64,000 nt of DNA, from positions 7,556,859 to 7,620,858 of the forward strand of contig NC_080049.1 of NCBI RefSeq assembly GCF_026212465.1, read 5' to 3'. Below, piece by piece: positions 57,637 to 64,000 of this stretch. This DNA comes from Amaranthus tricolor. Its lineage: Eukaryota > Streptophyta > Magnoliopsida > Caryophyllales > Amaranthaceae. The translations under genes were made by a program, and so were the position numbers. Positions within the stretch are counted from its first letter, which is position 1; every line of letters begins with the position of its first letter. The notes under the pieces are model-generated. The model saw nothing but the letters and a program-made list of their open reading frames with translations. It was not told the DNA's origin and did no database searches.

Positions 57637-59322
57637 CATAGTATCTCTATTTATAATGATGATCCATTTGGAGATCCTATGACCAATCTAATGGAAAATT
57701 AATATTAACGGTGATCTAATATTTGGTGGATTTGGGAAAAAGATTTACCAAATGGGTTATCAAGTGACCGGTTCATGTGAACGGCCACCTCTTTTTTTAA
57801 AAAAAAATTCACCACTTGTCGCTTGCTGATTGGGCGAAGAAAACTAGCAGCCTGCTACCACCGACACGCTTATGATCTTGCTGCCACTTGTGATTAGCTG
57901 GAAAAAAATACTCGTTTTTGTAATTAACGGTTATTTTCGTATTTAATTGAATTTTTTTTAAAAAAATTATACCAATGGTCATATTTTTTCGAGATCTATA
58001 AAATGAGACCTATATTAATATTTTTTGACATAATTTTATATTTACATATTTTCTTCTTATTTTCCTGCTTTTTTTTGTTAAAAAATATCAAAATAATCAT
58101 TTCAAAAATCCCAAAAAATATTATTAATGTCTACATTTATATTTATTAAAAAATTATCTTTATTTGAATTTAACGAATTTTCCTTAATTATTATTAATGT
58201 ATGTATTTATATTTATTAAAAAAATTAGTTTTATTAAAAGAATATATTTTTTTTAATTAACAAAAAAATAGATTTACTTTAATCAAATAAAAAATTATAT
58301 TAACTTTGTACATGAAAATATTATTATAAAAAAATAAAAATAAATGTTAGATAAATTAAGGGAGAGAAATTATGGGGAGGTAGAAAAAAAGTAAGAAAGA
58401 GAGGATAATGACCTTTTAAAAGAGGTCATTGTTAATAAAATTAGGTTGAAAGATGAACTTTTAGAAGAGATAAAAATTGTGAAATGGTAAGATGACTTTT
58501 TTTTGGGTCATGAGTAAGGATGCTCTAATACTCCGTACATTTCAATACTAACATTATTGTTTTGGGTCCAAGACCTAAATATTAATTGGGCCTTACGTAT
58601 GGTCAAAGAAGTCTTATGACTTGGTCATATCCAAGTCAAACATAGTCAATGAAATATTCAAGCCCAATTTCGGGTTACATATCGATTCGTTTTATGATTT
58701 ATCAAGCCGAAAAACAAATACGGTCAGTTTTAATATTAGTATGAAGCAAATAACTATAAATACTCACAAAATGTCCTGATGAAGTAAGTTTTTTTCTCCA
58801 TATTCTCTCTAATTTTATATTCATATTCAACCTCCATAAGCATCGGAGGGTCTTCCCCTGGTGCCACCTCCGGGTTAGTAACCTTTGTTTATTTTGTAGG
58901 TTCATTTGTAGATCTTCAACTTCCTTCGACCATCTTCAACCACCTTCAACTACATTCGATCACATTCGACCTCAAGAAATTAGATTGGGCTACCTTATAC
59001 TTCAACACGTGGATGTTTCTAATTTGATGTGCATTAGGCATTACCCTTCCCCTACTTAATACAAGTTGTAACTAAGTTTCGCTCGAAACAAGTACTATTT
59101 ATCTTCAATCTTATTTCAGATTTTTGACGCATGCATAGAATATAATATAGTCATATAAAATTTTATTTTATTATTCTTAAAATCTAGTTTTTAATATGTA
59201 AATTTTCAAAAAAAATTGTTTTAAAAAACATCAAAATATATATTAATTACGTGCAAAAAGAAATATTACAAGTTAAGGAAGAAAGTATTAAGTTGCTCTC
59301 CTAAATTTACATCATTTATATT
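57637..59322. other. Intergenic DNA between the two PMD/OTU elements
   Basis: A/T-rich with no gene. About 58530-59050 contains CATCGGAGGGTCTTCCCCTG and ACCTCCGGGTTAGTAACC followed by repeated CTTC(A/G)AC words, which looks like part of a Ty3/gypsy LTR, but no second copy or target duplication was found. Confidence 0.45.
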
Positions 59323-60076
59323 CCCAATTCTTAAACATCGCCACCCTTTTCATTTTATCGTCACTCCTATGGTAATGAATTGACGATAATGCTCCTACAC
59401 TTCAAATCTTTATAAAACACTCCAATCACACTCATTAATATTTTTATCACTCTAAACACACATCAAAACATTTAGAGAGTTAAAGCTAAGGAAAACAAAA
59501 CGTGAACAACAAAACAAGGTAATTTTTAATCGAATTTCTTATGTAAATTTTTTTTTACAAAAAAAAAATACGAAGAACCAGTTGAGTTGCACAAAATGTG
59601 CGACTTGAATTTTTTTTAAATTTTAATATTTCCGATTTATGTTATTAATTAATAATAATTTATATTTGTGTTATTAATTTATATTTGTAAAAATAATTAA
59701 TTTAATATTATTTTTATTATAATCTTTTTTTAAAATTAATTATAATGATAATAATTATTAAATAATATAATAAATTAATTATATGTTTGTTAATTTAACT
59801 TATTATAATAAATATTATTAGTTATTGTTAAATGTTTATTAGTTATTGTTAAATGTTTATTATTTGTAATAATTTTTATTTGTTATTATTTGTAATAATA
59901 ATTAATTTAATATTATTTTTAAATGTTTATTAGTTATTATTAAATGTTTATTAAATTGATCATGTATTAATATGTGAAATAATTTTTATTTGGTATTAAT
60001 CTAGCTAACTTAACATAATATTTGATTATTTTAATTTATTATTAATAATTAATTAAATTATTAAAAATTATAGTAA

Positions 60077-62131
60077 CTGGCTGGAAACCAAGGAAAATGA
60101 AAGGGTTTTTTCAGAAACTTGTTGAGCAGAAGTAGTTCTAGGCCTACCTTACTGAGAGGGAAACCTCATGAGAGGAGGGTTACGGGTTCCGCTAGGTGGG
60201 CTAGGCAGGAACAGGCGGCCAGACATAGTCAGGCCCAGCGTTCGAAAACGCTGCACCAAGTGCGTACTCAATTTGATGACCAGACTAGCCTTCAGAGTAA
60301 TTCGAGGGGCTCCAGTTCCGATGATAGTGATTACGAAGGCTCCGTTAGTCACCCAGTCGATTGGACTGTCTTGCGCGGGCATGCCGGTAAGTTCGCACGG
60401 GCAGGCCCTAGTAATTCAAGCGCTTCTGATCATGCAAAAGACAGCCAGGTGGACAATGCGACTCCAAGGAGGAGGAGGCATCCACAGACCGGTGGAACAG
60501 ACTGGCTGATCACATCATCCCAGCCCGGTGGCCCCACTGACGCACGATTGATACGCAGCTATGGGGGGCACATAGCTAAGGTCATTTTTGAGGGCTTTAA
60601 GCGCACGCCTCCTATTTTGGAGTGTCGTACTAGGAAGTAGCCACTAGAGGATCTCATTAGACTGCAAGATATGTCTGATGAGCTGTATGGAGTTCTACCT
60701 GCCATTCCCCTCGGTCGTCTGCCGTACGTTATGCACCAGCACATCGATAGGGTTGTAATTTCTGCCTTTGTGGAGAGGTGGCAGCTGGATACCAACACTT
60801 TCCACATGCCATGGGGGGAGATGACTATTATGTTGCACGATGTGCAACAAATTTTAGGCATTGGCATTAATGGTTCACTGCCGGTTGAACCCGTAGATGG
60901 TGACTAGAAGCTCGCGCTGGCTGGTCTCTTTGGAGAGCCCATGTACGAGCTACGGAGGAAGGGGTACTTCACCAGCGGGAGCATCAACATTGGGGAATTT
61001 ATGCAAATGTGCCACCGGTCTCAGGCTTTAGAGACACAGTGTACGGCCTACTACATGGCTATCGTTTGTTCGACACTGCTTGTGGATAAGACTAGGATTG
61101 GGATGCGACCTCACCCTATACTAACTGTGAACGTTGATCAGGATGAGATCGCTTGGGGTGCAGTGACCCTGGCTTATTTGTATCGCCAATTGGGTATGGC
61201 GTCTAGGGCTGGTTGCAAGACCATTGTCGGTTGTCTTACATTACTCCGGACTTGGATATACGAGTACTTCCCGGCCTTTCGCCCCCATCCTCGTCGAGTT
61301 GATGTGCCTAAAAAGACCAGGGCGGAGATGTGGTCCCCGCAGAAGCCAGTTCGTGACCTGAGTAGGCTGAGACAGTGTAGGAGTATTTTGGACTCCATGA
61401 CAGAGACACAGGTTTTGTACATAACATCACATTTTGTTATGCATTTTATTTTAATTTAAGAGTATATTATTCATACAATACTTCTCCTACAGCATTACTA
61501 AATGAGCACCCACGCACCACGTTCATCTGGAGTATCACCTGTTTTGATATCGTAGAGGTGTATTTTCCCGAGAGGACAGTCAGTCAGCTGGGTTTTTTAC
61601 AGGGTATTCCTCCCCCTTCTTTGAGGCCTACCCAAGCTCTGCGACCGGCATAAGGTACCTATTCCGTCACCTTTGCTTGTATGTCTATTTACACGGAGGC
61701 GTGGAGTGGGTTCCCCTATTTTGCACGCGTTGGTGACCAGACACTTTCTCGGGCTTCTATTCCATCGGAGGTTGTTCGTGAATACGTTGACTAGTTTAGA
61801 GTGTGCTCCCACCCATTCCTCCTCCCCGGCGAAGTGTCTAATGTTGATTTTGGTGCAGCTGATAGCAGAGTTGAATACGTTAGTTTTTCTTTTTATATGT
61901 TTCTTTTTATTTGTTTCCATAACTTAAACAGTGTTAACTATCTTGCTTAAACCTTTTTTTTGTTGTTTACAGTTTGCTAATGAATTTCCGAGTCGACTCG
62001 CACCGCTGATCAGGATGCCTGCCATCGCGGATATGACCCCGCGGGAATGACAGACTGCTGATGTTTATATGGAAGAAGTTAGAGATTTGTTTGTCGAATG
62101 GAAAGCTTTTACAGGGCACCGCCCTTTATAG
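60077..62131 (+). pseudogene. PMD pseudogene, second copy
   Basis: Exons matching the intact copy are 60077-61411, 61462-61878 and 61973-62131. The start codon position reads CTG. In-frame stops lie at 60098, 60638, 60905, 61651, 61792 and 62048, yet no frameshift interrupts the three exons. The PMD motifs remain clear: MPWGEMTIMLHDVQQILGIG, CHRSQALETQCTAYYMAIVC, AWGAVTLAYLYRQLGMASRA and CFDIVEVYFPERTVSQLGFL. The exon 1 donor is weak (GTTTTG). The reading frame is preserved although nonsense changes have accumulated. Confidence 0.9.
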
Positions 62132-62377
62132 ACATTGGTTTTTGTAATTATGAACTATTTGTTGGTGTTGTGTTGTATTTATAATATATTTGAATTATTT
62201 ACGTTAATTTACAACAATGCTCATAATATTTTTTCATTAATACATTTATCTATACATGTTGAATACTATCTATAACCATAGGTATTTATCTACACATGTT
62301 GAATGCTATCTAGATACAAAGGTAACATAAATAATTACAAAAAAAATACAAATCTTTAATCAATATACAGTATTGTT

Positions 62378-62785
62378 CTATGGACTATCTAAATTGATTG
62401 CATCTTCGGCGGTGTTATTACCTTCTGGTCTTTGTACCCCATATAATCTATTCCAGAGAGAAATTCTGCTTCGAAAATGTGTTTCCAAATGTCTACATGA
62501 AATGTCAGCTGCTTCTCTCCATAATCGCTGGATTGGCGACAGTGGAGATGAATCATTGTTCAATAATAATTGAACATAATGATTTCTATTCACCCAAAAA
62601 ATATGTAAAACTTAATGTACACCATGCACACTCGCTGTTTTTCGTAACGGAATGACTAAACAGTTGAAGTTTAGGTTACCGTCAGCAGAACTATAATACG
62701 CAATGCCAATGTTAAGAAATGTTGCCGCAGAGTACAATCCCAACGGGGCCTCAAATGAAACAGTCGTATTATTAGAAGATTTCAT
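62378..62785 (-). pseudogene. OTU-gene fragment, second copy
   Basis: Reading the minus strand from 62785 gives SFEAPLGLYSAATFLNIGIA, YYSSADGNLNFNCLVIPLRK, a stop, then FWVNRNHYVQLLLNND with the OTU His, ending NTAEDAINLDSP and a stop. It aligns with the last ~120 residues of the intact 354-residue OTU protein. The catalytic Cys region and everything upstream are absent. Confidence 0.88.
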
Positions 62786-64000
62786 TAGTCGTTTTTAGCG
62801 CCTAATTTTTCTTATATATTTGTACGCTACTAATTATAATTCAATTAGTGATGGTAGTAATTTGAAACATCTCTACGATGATTAGAAACTTGTTAATTCG
62901 TAACATGATTATGAATCGTAACAAGTAACGTAAACTTTGGAGGTAAAACTTAAAATTGAACAACTACCCATGACAGTTCGAAAAAAATTTTAATTATTAC
63001 CCAAGCATATTATGTAACCATGATGGGAGTAAATTAAACATTTCACACATATACAAGTGATTTTTAAGCATGAAGTAGAAGTTACATAACTTGTTACATG
63101 TACAACAATTTTTACCCAAACCTTAAACTATCTTAGATAAACCTTTCTTACACCATATTAGACCAAATTGAGGATATAAATCACCTCAAATCAGCCCCAA
63201 AACAGCAGCCCCTAGCTGCCATACTAGCCCTCTTTTAGCCCCAAAACTCACTTGCACACTCCACCAAACTCTCTACCCAAAGCCCCTATTGTTCTTACCC
63301 AAAAACACCATCATAACAAGCATGCAAACATAATAAATCAAGACATATTTGCTGTCCATATTTTCAGCTCTATCAACCTTCTTTCACTCTTCATTTTACT
63401 TCTTATTTCATCCATAAGCATAGTTGAAGTTCAATCTTACAATTCCTAACAAAAACACCTTTTTTTCTCATCAAATCTTCTTCAAAAACCCATCTAAAAC
63501 TTCTGAAAATTTATGTTTATAAACTCAAATCTCCCATAAAAATAATCTTCATCTTAAGAGCTTTCCATAGACACCAAACTTGAAGAAATCCACCAAGTAT
63601 AGAGTTTAGTTGAAGAGTTGGAGTTTAGACTTGAAGGGCAAGGACCCCAAGTTAGAACCACATCTAAGAACACGTAGGAGCTTACGTGGGAGCTTACGGA
63701 ATAATTACATAGGCTTCGAATCGAGGTATGTCACATTGGGTGATTTTTAAAAAATTTAAGAACAAGTTGGGAAAGTTTGTGTATAAACTTTTTTTAAAAA
63801 AAATAAAATAAAATTCCCAAAGAGAAGTTCTTAAATCTTGAAAAATGATGTCAAAATGATAAATTTGAGTAAGGAATAATTTATTACATGTGTTATTGTT
63901 GTGGGCATCATGCATGTTGATTTTATAAATTATTGTATGTTTAAAGGCATGTTTAACACTACTTTGTGAAAGTTATTGTGATGGAAATGATTATATAAAT
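62786..64000. other. Unassigned DNA at window end
   Basis: No gene, repeat or element end could be recognised. A C-rich block near 63180-63300 and the GAGGTATGTCACATTGGG stretch near 63723 look like transcribed leader or LTR sequence but cannot be placed. Confidence 0.4.

Larger units (their letters stand above)
59323..62785. mobile_element. Second PMD/OTU element, decayed and truncated on the right
   Basis: The left end CCCAATTCTTAAACATCGCCACCC matches the right terminal sequence of the element at 51558-57628 read in reverse complement (CCCAATTCTTATAATTCGCCACCC). Next come a TATA-like box (59411-59417), a leader with donor AAG/GTAATT (59519), an intron with a GTTGCACAAAATGTGCGACT word, a PMD pseudogene (+) and the 3' part of an OTU gene (-), in the same convergent order. 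Similarity stops near 62785 inside the OTU domain; the remaining OTU part and the other end are missing. Confidence 0.75.

Noticed and set aside
63252..63449. 65-residue open frame with a hydrophobic tail, possible small secreted peptide
   Set aside because: The hydrophobic segment is at the carboxy end, there is no recognisable family, and the surrounding DNA looks non-coding.

Overview
This is a plant nuclear window, almost certainly from a eudicot. It is AT-rich, has four multi-exon genes with GT-AG introns of typical plant size, carries a light-dependent protochlorophyllide oxidoreductase, and is filled with nested plant transposons. The order or family cannot be fixed by eye; Caryophyllales is only a guess.

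Layout. 1-3875: a foldback MITE, a decayed hAT (DUF4371-type) transposase and a diverged tandem repeat, all upstream of gene 1. 3876-15440 (+): gene 1, a 1380-residue GON4L-like SANT/Myb nuclear protein in nine exons; its 3.0 kb and 2.5 kb introns hold a LINE remnant, MITEs and a Tourist element. 15441-22620: transposon-rich DNA with a long-TIR foldback element full of a palindromic word, a foldback inside what may be a copia LTR, and a broken copia gag. 22940-29457 (+): gene 2, a 920-residue WD40 protein of the plant WDR44-like class, with two uORFs in its leader and a Stowaway MITE in intron 1. 33697-37046 (+): gene 3, POR, 402 residues in five exons. 37370-43650: a decayed Ty3/gypsy integrase fragment split by a complete-structure Ty1/copia element (680-bp LTRs, 5-bp TSD) on the minus strand whose coding region is broken. 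43650-48167: MITEs and a possible CACTA end. 48168-51344 (-): gene 4, a 260-residue DUF3700 (YGL/LRDR, TSJT1-like) protein.

The most notable object is at 51558-57628: a TIR element bounded by an 8-bp direct repeat. It carries two apparently intact, convergently transcribed genes: a 354-residue FAR1-like/OTU cysteine-protease protein (+) and a 644-residue plant mobile domain (PMD) protein (-). No transposase core is visible between them. Each first intron holds palindromic words of the type GTCGCCCAGATCTGGGCGAC. A second copy at about 59323-62785 has the same convergent PMD/OTU layout but is truncated and carries six in-frame stops in the PMD gene. The intact copy sits 76 bp upstream of the likely TATA box of gene 4.

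All gene models were built by hand from splice consensus, frame continuity and remembered family patterns. No search or alignment program was run. No tRNA, rRNA or CRISPR array was recognised.
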